A stretch of DNA of 46,494 nucleotides from Gemmatimonadaceae bacterium (GTDB lineage: Bacteria; Gemmatimonadota; Gemmatimonadetes; Gemmatimonadales; Gemmatimonadaceae), in NCBI GenBank assembly GCA_036273715.1, contig DASUHB010000064.1, forward strand, positions 1 through 46,494, given 5' to 3'. Positions 35,578 through 43,772 of this stretch are shown here, in pieces (positions within the stretch are counted from its first letter, which is position 1; every line of letters begins with the position of its first letter). The translations under genes and the position numbers were made by a program. The notes beneath the pieces are model-generated. The model did not search any database, was not told the origin of the DNA, and worked only from the letters and a program-made list of their open reading frames with translations.

Positions 35578-35629
35578 TACTGAAAGCTTGAGCCGGTACG
35601 CGCGAATGACAACGTGTCGCGGCCAGGCG

Positions 35630-36589
35630 TCAGAGCGCCAACTCCCATGTTTGACCGACGAGATCCTCGCCGAAGTCGTTGTGCGGCGCTTCATGCACGA
35701 GTCGAAATCCTGCTGCTTCGTAGATGCGCCGCGCGGAAAGCAGGACGCTGTTGGTCCAGAGCGTGAGCGTATGGTAGCCGCTTTGCCGCGAGAAGCGAAT
35801 GCATTCGTCCACCAGTCGCCGGCCGATGCCGAGTCCTCGGGCAGACGGCTCGACGAGGAGCAGTCTGAGCTTGGCCACCCCTGGCCGCTCGGGATGCTTG
35901 ACGGCCATGACGGACCCGACGTTCTCTCCGTCGCGTTCGGCGATCCAGCACCGTTCGTGCGCCTGGTCGAAGTGCGCGACGAAGTCTGACGCGATGCGGG
36001 CGACGAGGGCTTCGAATCGCTCATCCCAGCCATATTCATCGGCGTAGAGCACGCCGTGGCGCCAGACCATCCAACCGAGGTCGCCGGGTCGGTGGGTGCG
36101 GAGCAGGTACGGAGTTCTGGCGGTGTCCGGTTGGCTGTCGTCGAGGATGGACTGGATGGCGTCCATGGCGGCGACGAGGCGCCGTTGCGGTGTGCCGCCC
36201 AGGGGTGCGAGGAGGGCGGCGATGTCGTCGGAGGCGCGGGTGTCGAGCACGGCGTAGCGCTCGCGTCCGCGAGCCGTTAGGCGGATGCGGCTCACGCGGG
36301 CGTCGTCGTGGGCGCGCTGGCGGGTGACGAGGCGGCGGCGGCCGAGGTCGGCGAGGAGGCGGGAGAGGTAGCCGGCATCGAGGTCGAGCTCGCGGGCGAG
36401 GTCGGCGGCGCTCACGGCGTCGCGGTGGGCGAGCTCGTAGAGGACGCGGACGGTGGCGAGGGGCAGGTCGCTCTCGAGGTGCGCTTCATCGAGAATATGG
36501 ATGCGGCGCGTATAGAATCGGTTGAAGCGGCGGACAGCATTTACGGTGTCGGACGAGGCGCGGGTCGAGTCGGCGGCGGTCGCATGCAC
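35630..36589 (-). CDS. MarR-type regulator fused to a GNAT acetyltransferase
   Basis: A protein of 319 residues. Residues about 15-145 form a MarR winged helix (PLATVRVLYELAHRDAVSAA, then LARELDLDAGYLSRLLADLG, the recognition helix, and the wing RRLVTRQRAHDDARVSRIRL). Residues about 160-319 form a GNAT domain with acetyl-CoA loop EPSARGLGIGRRLV and AGFRLVHEAPHNDFGEDLVG. Such fusions may let acetylation or acetyl-CoA binding affect DNA binding; that is inference. Start: GTG 36589 with GGAG upstream. It is divergent from an SDR with direct repeats between them, so autoregulation and control of the SDR are likely. Confidence 0.88.
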   Translation of the reverse strand: MHATAADSTRASSDTVNAVRRFNRFYTRRIHILDEAHLESDLPLATVRVLYELAHRDAVSAADLARELDLDAGYLSRLLADLGRRRLVTRQRAHDDARVSRIRLTARGRERYAVLDTRASDDIAALLAPLGGTPQRRLVAAMDAIQSILDDSQPDTARTPYLLRTHRPGDLGWMVWRHGVLYADEYGWDERFEALVARIASDFVAHFDQAHERCWIAERDGENVGSVMAVKHPERPGVAKLRLLLVEPSARGLGIGRRLVDECIRFSRQSGYHTLTLWTNSVLLSARRIYEAAGFRLVHEAPHNDFGEDLVGQTWELAL

Positions 36590-36620
36590 GGGAGAGCTCC
36601 GGATGGCTTATTGATGCCAA

Positions 36621-36649
36621 TGTCAACTTTATCTTTGTCACTGTCAACT
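36621..36649. promoter_or_regulatory. Direct repeats, candidate MarR operator
   Basis: TGTCAACT occurs at 36621-36628 and 36642-36649, 21 nt apart start to start, so on the same face of the helix; a third partial TTGTCAC lies between. The complement gives two TTGACA words, either of which could be a -35 for the minus-strand gene. The repeats lie in the short divergent gap, so the MarR-GNAT protein is the natural ligand. Confidence 0.5.
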
Positions 36650-36660
36650 ATCTGGTCCGC

Positions 36661-37527
36661 GTGTTGACCGGCGACCTGCGCGGACGGACGGTCGTCGTCA
36701 CCGGCGCCAGCTCCGGACTCGGACGCGCCTCCGCCATCGCGCTCGCCCGGCGCGGCGCCACCGTCGTTCTCGCGGCGCGGTCGGAAGAGCGGACCAACGC
36801 TGTGATCGACGAGATTCGCCGACTCGACGCGTCAGCCGACGTCCAGTTTCTGTCGCTCGACCTGGCGAGCTTCGCGTCGATTCGCGCCGCCGCACAGCGG
36901 CTGCTCGATTCCGGCCGGCGCATCGACGTCCTCATGAACAACGCCGGCGTCGCCGGGACCCGCGGCCTAACGCAAGAGGGGTTCGAGATCACGATCGGCA
37001 CCAACTACATCGGCCCGTTCTATCTCACATCCCTGCTGCTGCCTCGCCTGCTCGAGGCGCCGCAGGGACGGATCGTCAACGTTGCCAGCGTCGCCCACGA
37101 GCGTGTGCACGCCTTCGATTGGTCGTGGCTCGACCGCCGCACCGTCGGCGCACGGAGCGGATTCAGCATGTACGCCGCGTCCAAGCTCATGAACATCCTG
37201 CACGCACGCGAGCTCGCGCGGCGCCTCGAGTCGACGCGCGTCACCACCTACGCGGTGCACCCGGGCGGCGTCGCTTCGAACATCTGGCGATCGCTGCCAT
37301 GGATCGTCCGGCGCGCGCTGATGTTGTTCCTGATCTCGAACGAGGAAGGAGCGCGCACGCAGGTCTGGTGTGCCACCGCGCCCGAGCTCGCGTCGAGCTC
37401 GGGCCGGTATTACTACGACCGCAAGGAAGCGCGCGGGTCGTCGCTCTCGCGCGATGCAGCGCTCGCCGGCGAGCTCTACACCCGGACCGAGCGCGCCATC
37501 GCGGACGCACTCGATCCAACTGCCTAA
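36661..37527 (+). CDS. SDR-family dehydrogenase, retinol-dehydrogenase-like
   Basis: A protein of 288 residues. NADP-binding motif TGASSGLG (about 14-21), NNAG (about 97), catalytic Ser in NVASVAHERV and YAASK (about 171-175). The HPGGVASNIWRS segment after the active site is typical of the RDH/WWOX-like group that acts on lipophilic alcohols or ketones. No signal peptide. Start: GTG 36661. It is divergent from the MarR-GNAT gene and probably controlled by it. The stop is in a GCCTAAC motif, 12 nt from the convergent msrA stop. Confidence 0.85.
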   Translation: MLTGDLRGRTVVVTGASSGLGRASAIALARRGATVVLAARSEERTNAVIDEIRRLDASADVQFLSLDLASFASIRAAAQRLLDSGRRIDVLMNNAGVAGTRGLTQEGFEITIGTNYIGPFYLTSLLLPRLLEAPQGRIVNVASVAHERVHAFDWSWLDRRTVGARSGFSMYAASKLMNILHARELARRLESTRVTTYAVHPGGVASNIWRSLPWIVRRALMLFLISNEEGARTQVWCATAPELASSSGRYYYDRKEARGSSLSRDAALAGELYTRTERAIADALDPTA

Positions 37528-37539
37528 CTGACTAACGGA

Positions 37540-38235
37540 TCAGCTGGTCGCCTGCACCATCTGGTCGCGGTACAGCGCCGGCAGCTGCTCCCGCAGGCTC
37601 GCCACCTTCGGCAGGTCGTTGATCACGATGTACGGCTGATCGGGATGGTGCACCGCGTAGTTCTGGTGATACTTCTCCGCAGGGTAGAAGCCCTTGAGCG
37701 GCACCACCTGCGTGACGATCGGACTGTCGAACGTCTTGTCTTTGTCCAGCTGTGCGATGTACGCCGTGGCGATTTGCTGCTGCTCGCGCGTCGTGTAGAA
37801 AATCGCCGACCGATATTGCGTGCCGACGTCAGGCCCCTGCCGGTTGAGCTCGGTGGGATCGTGCGCAACCGTGAAGTACACCTGCAGGATCTGCCGATAC
37901 GTCACCTGCGTGGTGTCGAACACGATGCGCACTGACTCGGCGTGTCCGGTCTGACCCGTCTCCACCTGCGGGTAGGTGGCCGTGTTCTTGTCGCCGCCCG
38001 CGTACCCCGCGGCGACGGCGGTGACGCCCTTCACGTGCTCGAACACGAGCTGCATGCCCCAGAAGCATCCGCCCGCCAGCACGGCCGTTTCGAGATTGGC
38101 CGGACGCGGCGTCTGCACCACTCGGTTAGGCACCGGGTCGTCGCCGGCGTCCGCGGCCGTCGGCCGGGCGACGAATACGGCCGCGCCCAGCGCCATGCCC
38201 AACAGAGATGTCGTGCGAACGAAGGCAGCGTACAT
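37540..38235 (-). CDS. msrA: Exported peptide methionine sulfoxide reductase A
   Basis: A protein of 231 residues with a signal peptide (RTTSLLGMALGAAVFVARPTAADA). The MsrA catalytic motif GCFWG (Cys57) is followed by FEHVKGVTAVAAGYAGG, GHAESVRIVFD, and FTVAHDPTELNRQGPDVGTQ, all conserved in the family. It reduces methionine-S-sulfoxide in proteins; the signal peptide suggests periplasmic action on oxidised envelope proteins. No resolving CxxC tail is visible. It converges with the SDR and is divergent from the DUF481 gene. Confidence 0.92.
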   Translation of the reverse strand: MYAAFVRTTSLLGMALGAAVFVARPTAADAGDDPVPNRVVQTPRPANLETAVLAGGCFWGMQLVFEHVKGVTAVAAGYAGGDKNTATYPQVETGQTGHAESVRIVFDTTQVTYRQILQVYFTVAHDPTELNRQGPDVGTQYRSAIFYTTREQQQIATAYIAQLDKDKTFDSPIVTQVVPLKGFYPAEKYHQNYAVHHPDQPYIVINDLPKVASLREQLPALYRDQMVQATS

Positions 38236-38411
38236 AGCGGTGGACCTCAGGTATCGGGCGTCGGATGAGCACGCCGCAGCCGCAACGCGCGCCGTCGACT
38301 CCCTTGTCGAACATGATACACCTAACTAATGAACGAGATTCGCGCACGGGAAGTGCCCGCGTCGTTGGCGCTCACAGCCCGCCAGATTCACCCTCCGATC
38401 AGGGATCGTCC

Positions 38412-39149
38412 ATGAGGCTTCGACACGTGTTCGGCGCGACGCTCGCGCTCTGCCTTTTTTCTACGGCCGCGGTTGCCGCGCAGCAAGCCGACACCACGAA
38501 GAAAACGATCAAGTTCACCGGCAACGTCGGCCTGGTGAACGCGGCGGGCAACTCCAGCGTCACCACGCTGAATACCGACGAGCGCATCGATTGGACCGCC
38601 GGTGTCTGGGGCATCACCCAAAGCTTCTCCGTGATCTACGGGAAGAACGATTCGGCGACCACCGCCAGCACGTGGAGCGGATTGCTGCGCGGCGACCGCG
38701 CCCTTGGCTCCCGGCTGTCGCTGTATGTGTTGGGCACGTACGACCGAAACACCTTTGCCGGATTCGACCGCCGCTTCGAGGAAGGGCTGGGCCTCGGCGT
38801 TCAGGCGCTGAGCACGCCGCGCGATTCGATCAACGCGGAGCTCGGCGTGTCGTACACGGAACAGCACAACACGGACAGCACGTCCAACGATTTCCCGGCC
38901 GCGCGCGTGGCGGGCGCCTACACGCACACGTTCAGCAAGACGGCGTACTTCAAGCAGGGCGTGGAGGTCCTGCCGGATCTCAAGGTCGGACGCAATCTGC
39001 GCTTCAACACCGAGACTGCGTTAGTCGGATCCCTCTCGGCGAACATCGCGCTCAAAGTCTCGTACGTGGTCCATTTCGACAATTTGCCGGAGCCCGGATT
39101 CAAGAAGAGCGACCGGTTGCTGACCACGGGCGTGCAGGTGACCTTCTGA
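38412..39149 (+). CDS. DUF481-family (YdiY-like) outer-membrane barrel protein
   Basis: A protein of 245 residues with a signal peptide (FGATLALCLFSTAAVAAQ). The mature part is a repeating pattern of amphipathic strands (FTGNVGLVNAAGNSSVTTLN, WGITQSFSVIYGKND, LYVLGTYDRNTFAGFDRR, VSYVVHFDNLPEPGFKKSDR) ending in the aromatic strand TTGVQVTF. This is the DUF481 pattern of salt-induced outer-membrane proteins; the function is not known. Start: ATG 38412; the open frame reaches 38265 but the signal peptide begins here. A hairpin follows the stop. Confidence 0.8.
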   Translation: MRLRHVFGATLALCLFSTAAVAAQQADTTKKTIKFTGNVGLVNAAGNSSVTTLNTDERIDWTAGVWGITQSFSVIYGKNDSATTASTWSGLLRGDRALGSRLSLYVLGTYDRNTFAGFDRRFEEGLGLGVQALSTPRDSINAELGVSYTEQHNTDSTSNDFPAARVAGAYTHTFSKTAYFKQGVEVLPDLKVGRNLRFNTETALVGSLSANIALKVSYVVHFDNLPEPGFKKSDRLLTTGVQVTF

Positions 39150-39160
39150 GCTGATGCGAC

Positions 39161-39191
39161 GACGGCGCCCGGCATCGCGCCGGGCGCCGTC
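39161..39191. terminator. Bidirectional hairpin between convergent genes
   Basis: GACGGCGCCCGGC at 39161-39173 pairs perfectly with GCCGGGCGCCGTC at 39179-39191 around a 5-nt loop. It lies 11 nt after the DUF481 stop and 10 nt after the stop of the convergent gene at 39202, so it can serve both. There is no clear U-tract on either strand. Confidence 0.75.
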
Positions 39192-39201
39192 CGCCGCACA
39201 T

Positions 39202-39978
39202 TTACTTCATCGACGGCGGCGTCGAGCCCGGCGTGAACGTGTTCGCCGGGATCTTGGGATCTGCTTTGATGTCCGAGTATTCTTCGCGCTGCATCAGCTT
39301 CCCGCCCGAATAAGACTCGACGAGCGCCGAGATCCATCCGTGGCCTAACGGACGGTAGTCGTCGAAGCGCGTGTCTCCTTCCTTGGAGGAATCGCGCGGC
39401 GACGGCTCGAGCAGGCGCACGAACAGCAGCCGATCCTTGTCCACCCAGAACTGCTTCGACGTCGTATCGCCCTTGGCCGCGCCCACGACGTACACGGGAC
39501 GTCCCTCCCACGTGTCCTCGTGCACGGGACCGAGGTTGAACCCTTCGTCCTTGAGGACGTCGATGGTTTTCTCGGCCGGCTGCCCGTACACATCGAAGCC
39601 CAGTATGAGCAGCGGATTGCGGCCCGGCAGGCGACGCAGCACGCTGTCTTTGTTGGTGACGTAGACGCTGTCGTTCGCGTAGATGTACGACGTGCCGCCG
39701 CGCGGTGCGATGTCGATGCGCAGCCGTCCCGGGACTTCCGCCGTCTCGTACCACGTCTGGATTTCCATCGTGTCGGCCGGCGTGCGTCGCGTCGTCTTCT
39801 GCTGGAACGTGAGCGTCTTGTACCACTTGCCGGCGTACCGGTCGTGCATTGCGCGAATCACCTGATCGCCCGACGTCGGCGCTTGGGCCCGGGCGGATCC
39901 CGCCGCGGTGCCGGCCAATGCCAGCACGGCCGCGGCGGCGGCGGTGGCGGCGACCCATCGGACCTGTCCGGTTCTCAT
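39202..39978 (-). CDS. Exported LolA/LolB-like or outer-membrane-sorting protein of unknown function
   Basis: A protein of 258 residues with a signal peptide (TAAAAAVLALAGTAAGSARAQ). The mature part alternates strands (WYKTLTFQQKTTRR, TWYETAEVPGRLRIDIAPRG, SYIYANDSVYVTNKDS, RPVYVVGAAKG, KQFWVDKDRLLFVRLLEP), a half-barrel pattern like LolA/LolB. No lipobox was seen. A role in lipoprotein or lipid transfer is possible but not shown. It lies 10 nt after the SDR stop on the same strand, in an apparent cupin-SDR-LolA-like run. Confidence 0.6.
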   Translation of the reverse strand: MRTGQVRWVAATAAAAAVLALAGTAAGSARAQAPTSGDQVIRAMHDRYAGKWYKTLTFQQKTTRRTPADTMEIQTWYETAEVPGRLRIDIAPRGGTSYIYANDSVYVTNKDSVLRRLPGRNPLLILGFDVYGQPAEKTIDVLKDEGFNLGPVHEDTWEGRPVYVVGAAKGDTTSKQFWVDKDRLLFVRLLEPSPRDSSKEGDTRFDDYRPLGHGWISALVESYSGGKLMQREEYSDIKADPKIPANTFTPGSTPPSMK

Positions 39979-39988
39979 GCGTCCTCCG

Positions 39989-40780
39989 TTAGTAAAGTGC
40001 GCGGATCCATCCGCCGTCGACGGCGATCGACTGCGCCGTGATGTACGCGGCGCGCTCCGATGCCAGGAACGCCGTGAGCGCGGCCAACTCGTCCGGTTCG
40101 CCTAACCGGCGCGCCGGAATCTGCTTTTCCCAGTCGGCGAACGCCGCCTCGCGGCTGATGCCCTCACCCTTGCTGCGCGCCGCCGCCAGCGCCTCCATGC
40201 GTTCGGTGCGCGTATAGCCCGGCAGCACGTTGTTCACCGTGATGCCGAACGGCGCCACCTCGGTGGCCAGCGTACGCGCGAATCCCGTCACGGCCGCGCG
40301 CAAGCTGTTGGACAGGATCAGATAATCCACCGGCTGCTTCGCCGCAATCGATGTCACGTTGATGATGCGTCCCCAGCGGCGCTCTTTCATTCCGGGAAGC
40401 ACACGGCGCGCCAGCTCGACGGCCGACGCGAGCGTCAAACGGAACGCGTTCTCCCATGCTGCGGCGTCGTGCGCCTCGAAGAGACCCGCGGGCGGACCAC
40501 CCGCATTGGTGACCAACACATCCACGCGTCCGAATCGCGCGAGCGTCTCATCAACGAATCGCACGACGTCGTCGGATCGCGACACATCTGCCGTGACTGC
40601 GAGAACCGGTCGCCCCGTTTTCGACTCGATGTCGTGTCGAGCGCGTTCGAGGGCGGCGGCGTCGCGAGCGCACATGGAAATGGCGGCACCCTCGGCGGCC
40701 AGCTCCGTCGCGATCGCGCGTCCCAATCCTCTGCTGGCCGCCGCGACCAGCGCCACCTTTCCATCGAGACCAAGGTTCAT
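39989..40780 (-). CDS. SDR-family oxidoreductase lacking the canonical YxxxK lysine
   Basis: A protein of 263 residues. The cofactor motif AAASRGLGRA lies at 13-22, TNAGGPP at about 91-97, catalytic Ser144 in NVTSIAAKQP and Tyr153 in VDYLILSNSLRA. Position +4 from that Tyr is Ser157, not Lys, so the usual catalytic Lys is absent. Some related SDR groups share this local pattern, so the protein may work with a changed mechanism or a different Lys or Arg. The ending AYITAQSIAVDGGWIRALY is typical of FabG-like SDRs. Start: ATG 40780, three nt after the cupin stop. The TAA stop overlaps the motif variant GTTAGTA. Confidence 0.8.
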   Translation of the reverse strand: MNLGLDGKVALVAAASRGLGRAIATELAAEGAAISMCARDAAALERARHDIESKTGRPVLAVTADVSRSDDVVRFVDETLARFGRVDVLVTNAGGPPAGLFEAHDAAAWENAFRLTLASAVELARRVLPGMKERRWGRIINVTSIAAKQPVDYLILSNSLRAAVTGFARTLATEVAPFGITVNNVLPGYTRTERMEALAAARSKGEGISREAAFADWEKQIPARRLGEPDELAALTAFLASERAAYITAQSIAVDGGWIRALY

Positions 40781-40783
40781 GGG

Positions 40784-41164
40784 TCAGCGCTTCTCGCGAA
40801 GGTATGCGTCGGTTTTGTCGAGCCAGTCCGCGCGGGGCGGTGAAAACACGTCGACGTCGAGCGTGTCGTGCAGGGCTTCAGCTTTATGCGGAAGATTGGA
40901 CGGGATGTACAGGACTTCACCGGCTCCGACGACGAGCTCGCGTTCGCCGTTGTCGCCCAGCCAAAATTTGAGCGCGCCCTCGAGGATGTACGTGAGCTGC
41001 TCGTTGTCGTGCGAGTGTTTGGGCACGACCGCGCCCTTCTTGAGGTAAACGTGCGCAAGCATCATGCGCTCGCCGGTCACCAGGCGCCGTTCGAGCGTAT
41101 CGGACACACGTTCTTTGGGCATTTTGTCCCAGCAGTACCACACGGCCTTGCTCGCGTCGTTCAC
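40784..41164 (-). CDS. Small cupin-domain protein (KdgF-like)
   Basis: A protein of 126 residues and a single cupin barrel: motif 1 PKHSHDNEQLTYILEGALKF (His residues at about 50 and 52, Glu at 55) and motif 2 GEVLYIPSNLPHKAEAL (His about 93). The metal site of three His and one Glu is complete. KdgF-type cupins catalyse sugar-ring opening in uronate pathways; others only bind. Start: GTG 41164 with GGAG upstream. It is the first gene of the cupin-SDR run, three nt before the SDR start, which suggests a common small-molecule pathway. Confidence 0.82.
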   Translation of the reverse strand: MNDASKAVWYCWDKMPKERVSDTLERRLVTGERMMLAHVYLKKGAVVPKHSHDNEQLTYILEGALKFWLGDNGERELVVGAGEVLYIPSNLPHKAEALHDTLDVDVFSPPRADWLDKTDAYLREKR

Positions 41165-41263
41165 GGCGATTCTCCGTCAAAGTGTGTTGGTGCGGTGCGT
41201 CCGGGAGAAATAGCAAACGGTGCGGCGCGGCGCGAGCGCGCCGCGCCTCCGACGGCAGGGAGA

Positions 41264-41324
41264 TTCGGCGGCATCACAGAGTTTTTGCCTACAAAGTAGG
41301 CAAAAACTCTCTGATGCCGCCGAA
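41264..41324. repeat. 29-bp near-perfect palindrome with two flanking hairpins
   Basis: Arms 41264-41292 (TTCGGCGGCATCACAGAG, then TTTTTGCCTAC) and 41296-41324 pair at 28 of 29 positions around an AAA loop. Two smaller hairpins flank it: GGCGCGGCGC/GCGCCGCGCC (41224-41247) and GGCGCCGGCGG/CCGCCGACGCC (41335-41360, one mismatch). All three lie between the divergent cupin and tatA genes, so a normal terminator role does not fit. Confidence 0.8.
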
Positions 41325-41413
41325 AACGACCCGTGGCGCCGGCGGCTCGCCGCCGACGCCCACACCATTAGATTGAGCGTGTCCGATCGGCTTCCCACAG
41401 GCATGGAGGCACA

Positions 41414-41659
41414 ATGGGGTTCGGCGGATTTGGCATCGAAAAACTGCTCCTCGTTTTCGTCGTCGTCCTCCTCTTCTTCGGCGCCAAACGGATTCCGGAG
41501 ATCGCCGGCTCGATGGGCAAAGGCATTCGCGAATTCAAGAAGAGCGTGAGCGAGCTCCAGTCGGGATCCGCGCACGACGAGATTCCCTCTGGAAGCGAGC
41601 CCGCCGCGCCTGTCGAACGCAGCGCGGAATCGCCGCGCGAGGTCAGGCGGCTGATGTAG
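41414..41659 (+). CDS. tatA: Twin-arginine translocase protein TatA
   Basis: A protein of 81 residues. The order is the N-terminal helix (GIEKLLLVFVVVLLFF), the FG hinge (FFGAKRIPEI), the amphipathic helix (AGSMGKGIREFKKSVSELQ) and a short acidic, disordered tail. TatA forms the pore that exports folded proteins with RR signals, such as the lipoprotein at 3892. TatB and TatC are not in the window. ATG 41414 has an excellent GGAGG site (41405-41409). The Ni/Co transporter follows after 1 nt. Confidence 0.93.
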   Translation: MGFGGFGIEKLLLVFVVVLLFFGAKRIPEIAGSMGKGIREFKKSVSELQSGSAHDEIPSGSEPAAPVERSAESPREVRRLM

Positions 41660-41660
41660 C

Positions 41661-42716
41661 GTGCTGTACCACCTGCGGCGTCTCTTTTCCGATGACGCGG
41701 CCCAAGTGCGCGGCCGCGTCATCGGCATCTACACTCTGCTCGTCGCGTTCAACCTGGCGGCGTGGGCCTGGGCGCTCTCGGCGTTTCACGCGTATCCGCT
41801 GCTGCTCGGCACGGCGCTGCTCGCGTACGGGTTCGGGCTTCGCCACGCGATCGACGCCGATCACATTGCGGCCATCGACAACGTCGCGCGCAAACTCATG
41901 CACGATGGCAAGAAGCCGCTCACGGTCGGCTTCTTCTTCTCGCTAGGACATTCCACCGTGGTCGTGCTGGCGTCGGTGGCCATTGCGGTCACGGCGATGG
42001 CGCTCGAGTCGCGGATGTCGACGCTGCACGCAACGGGCAGCTTCATCGGCACGCTCGTGTCGGCGTTGTTCCTGCTCGCGATCGCGGTGATGAACCTGTT
42101 CATTCTCGCCGCGGTGTGGCGCGCGTTTCACCGCGTGCGCGCGGGCGGCGCCTTCGGCGACGAAGATTTGAACGTGCTGCTCGCAGGCCGTGGATTGATT
42201 GCGCGCATCCTGCGCCCGTTGTTCGGCATGGTGCGCCGGAGCTGGCACATGTATCCGCTCGGCCTGCTCTTCGGACTGGGCTTCGACACGGCCACCGAGA
42301 TCGGTTTGTTAGGCATCTCGGCCGCTGAGGCGGCGAAGGGAATGCCGATCTGGTCGATCCTCGTGTTTCCGGCGCTTTTCACAGCGGGCATGAGCCTCGT
42401 CGACACCACCGACAGCATACTCATGATCGGCGCGTACGGGTGGGCGTTCGTCAAGCCGATCCGGAAGTTGTACTACAACCTCACCATCACGTTCGTGTCG
42501 GTGGTGGTGGCGTTGCTGGTGGGCGGGATCGAGGCGCTGGGCCTCGTGGGTCGTCGGTTCGCGCTCGACGGCGCGTTCTGGCGCGCCGTCGGAGCGCTCA
42601 ACGAACACTTCGGCATGCTCGGCTACCTGATCGTGCTCGTGTTCGTGGTCAGCTGGGCCGCATCGGTGCTCATCTACCGTCTCAAGCGCTACGACGAGCT
42701 GGAGCCGAGCGCCTAA
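41661..42716 (+). CDS. NiCoT-family nickel/cobalt transporter
   Basis: A protein of 351 residues with eight or so helices. The NiCoT signature is in the second helix: HAIDADH (His62, Asp67, His68 in RHAIDADHIAAIDN), with GHSTVV (about 96), LGFDTATEIGLL and SLVDTTDS as other conserved segments. It imports Ni2+ or Co2+; which metal is preferred is not set by these motifs. Start: GTG 41661, directly after the tatA stop, so the genes are co-transcribed. No Ni enzyme (urease or hydrogenase) lies nearby. The TAA stop is in a GCCTAAC motif that forms a hairpin with the next one. Confidence 0.9.
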   Translation: MLYHLRRLFSDDAAQVRGRVIGIYTLLVAFNLAAWAWALSAFHAYPLLLGTALLAYGFGLRHAIDADHIAAIDNVARKLMHDGKKPLTVGFFFSLGHSTVVVLASVAIAVTAMALESRMSTLHATGSFIGTLVSALFLLAIAVMNLFILAAVWRAFHRVRAGGAFGDEDLNVLLAGRGLIARILRPLFGMVRRSWHMYPLGLLFGLGFDTATEIGLLGISAAEAAKGMPIWSILVFPALFTAGMSLVDTTDSILMIGAYGWAFVKPIRKLYYNLTITFVSVVVALLVGGIEALGLVGRRFALDGAFWRAVGALNEHFGMLGYLIVLVFVVSWAASVLIYRLKRYDELEPSA

Positions 42717-42739
42717 CGGTACGCACAACCGTTAGGCGC
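42709..42739. terminator. Hairpin built from two inverted GCCTAACG motifs
   Basis: GCGCCTAACGGT (42709-42720) and ACCGTTAGGCGC (42728-42739) are perfect inverse complements with a 7-nt loop. It lies across the end of the Ni/Co transporter gene and just before the stop of the convergent propeller gene, so it could terminate both. Inverted pairs of uptake words act this way in Haemophilus and Neisseria. Confidence 0.7.
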
Positions 42740-42746
42740 CGGTTCG

Positions 42747-43772
42747 TCAGCGGCCCAGGATGAGGAGCGTGAACGAATCGGGCAGCATCGGCGGGCGGCG
42801 CCGCGGATTCTGCGCCGTCGACTCGGCCGGCGGCGGCCCGAACTTCGCCGACACCGTGAACACGCGGTGGTGCTGCTCATCGATCTCCATCGTGCGCGCG
42901 CCGCGCATCGTGGTGTCGGTCTCGACCACGCTGAATTTGTCCGGCGAATCCTCGTGGATCACCGTGAGCGTGCCGTCGCCGGTCGAGGCGAACGCGTCTC
43001 CCGTTCCCGCGTCGTACCGCGTCGCGTCGACGCCGGCGCCGATCGGCAGCGTGGTGATCAGCTTCCCCTCGGTCGCGTTCGAAATCGCCATGACCTTGGT
43101 GCGGCATCCGCTGAACAGAATGTGGTGTGCGCGGTCGATCGCCAGTCCGGTCGCGCCCTTGCAGGAACCCAGCGGCCACTTTCGCGTCACCTTGAGCGTT
43201 TTTGCGTCGATCTCTGCGACCTCGCCGTCCTCCTCGAGATTCACGTAGACCTTACCCGCGCCATCGGACACGCCGAATTCCGGCCCGGCGCCGAGGTCGA
43301 CGGTGCCGATCTTCTTGCCCGACTGGCCGTCGATCGCCGATGAGGATTTGGAGTCGCCGTTGAACGTGAAGACGCGGCCCGTCGCCGGATCGAACAGGAT
43401 CGCATCGGCGTCCGGCGCGGCGGTCGTCCTGCCTAACACGCGCAGCGTCCTGAGATCGAACATGATCACGGAGCTGTCGCCGCCCGACGTCGCGAATCCG
43501 TGCCCGGTCTTGTAGTCGAACGCGATGCCGTGCGAGCGGTCGAAACCCTGAATTTCGCCGAGCTGCCGGCCGGTCGCGGGATCCACCACCATCACGCGGT
43601 TCTGCCGCGAGATGAACAAGCGGTGACCAACGGAGTCGTAGGCGAGATAGTCCCAGCCGCCGTCGCCGCCTAACGTGTACGTCTTGATGATGTGGTAGCC
43701 CGGGCCGGGCGCCGGGACCGCCGCCAGGGTCGCGATCGCCGCCGCGGCCAGTGCGAATCGGTGCAATGTCAT
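42747..43772 (-). CDS. Exported YVTN-type beta-propeller protein
   Basis: A protein of 341 residues with a signal peptide ([18 protein letters not shown]). Repeated blades follow: [80 protein letters not shown] and [20 protein letters not shown]. This is the YVTN or 40-residue propeller pattern, often a binding platform or substrate sensor; the ligand is unknown. Start: ATG 43772. It is divergent from the NRAMP-MntR pair, with an AT-rich regulatory stretch between. Confidence 0.8.
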   Translation of the reverse strand: MTLHRFALAAAAIATLAAVPAPGPGYHIIKTYTLGGDGGWDYLAYDSVGHRLFISRQNRVMVVDPATGRQLGEIQGFDRSHGIAFDYKTGHGFATSGGDSSVIMFDLRTLRVLGRTTAAPDADAILFDPATGRVFTFNGDSKSSSAIDGQSGKKIGTVDLGAGPEFGVSDGAGKVYVNLEEDGEVAEIDAKTLKVTRKWPLGSCKGATGLAIDRAHHILFSGCRTKVMAISNATEGKLITTLPIGAGVDATRYDAGTGDAFASTGDGTLTVIHEDSPDKFSVVETDTTMRGARTMEIDEQHHRVFTVSAKFGPPPAESTAQNPRRRPPMLPDSFTLLILGR

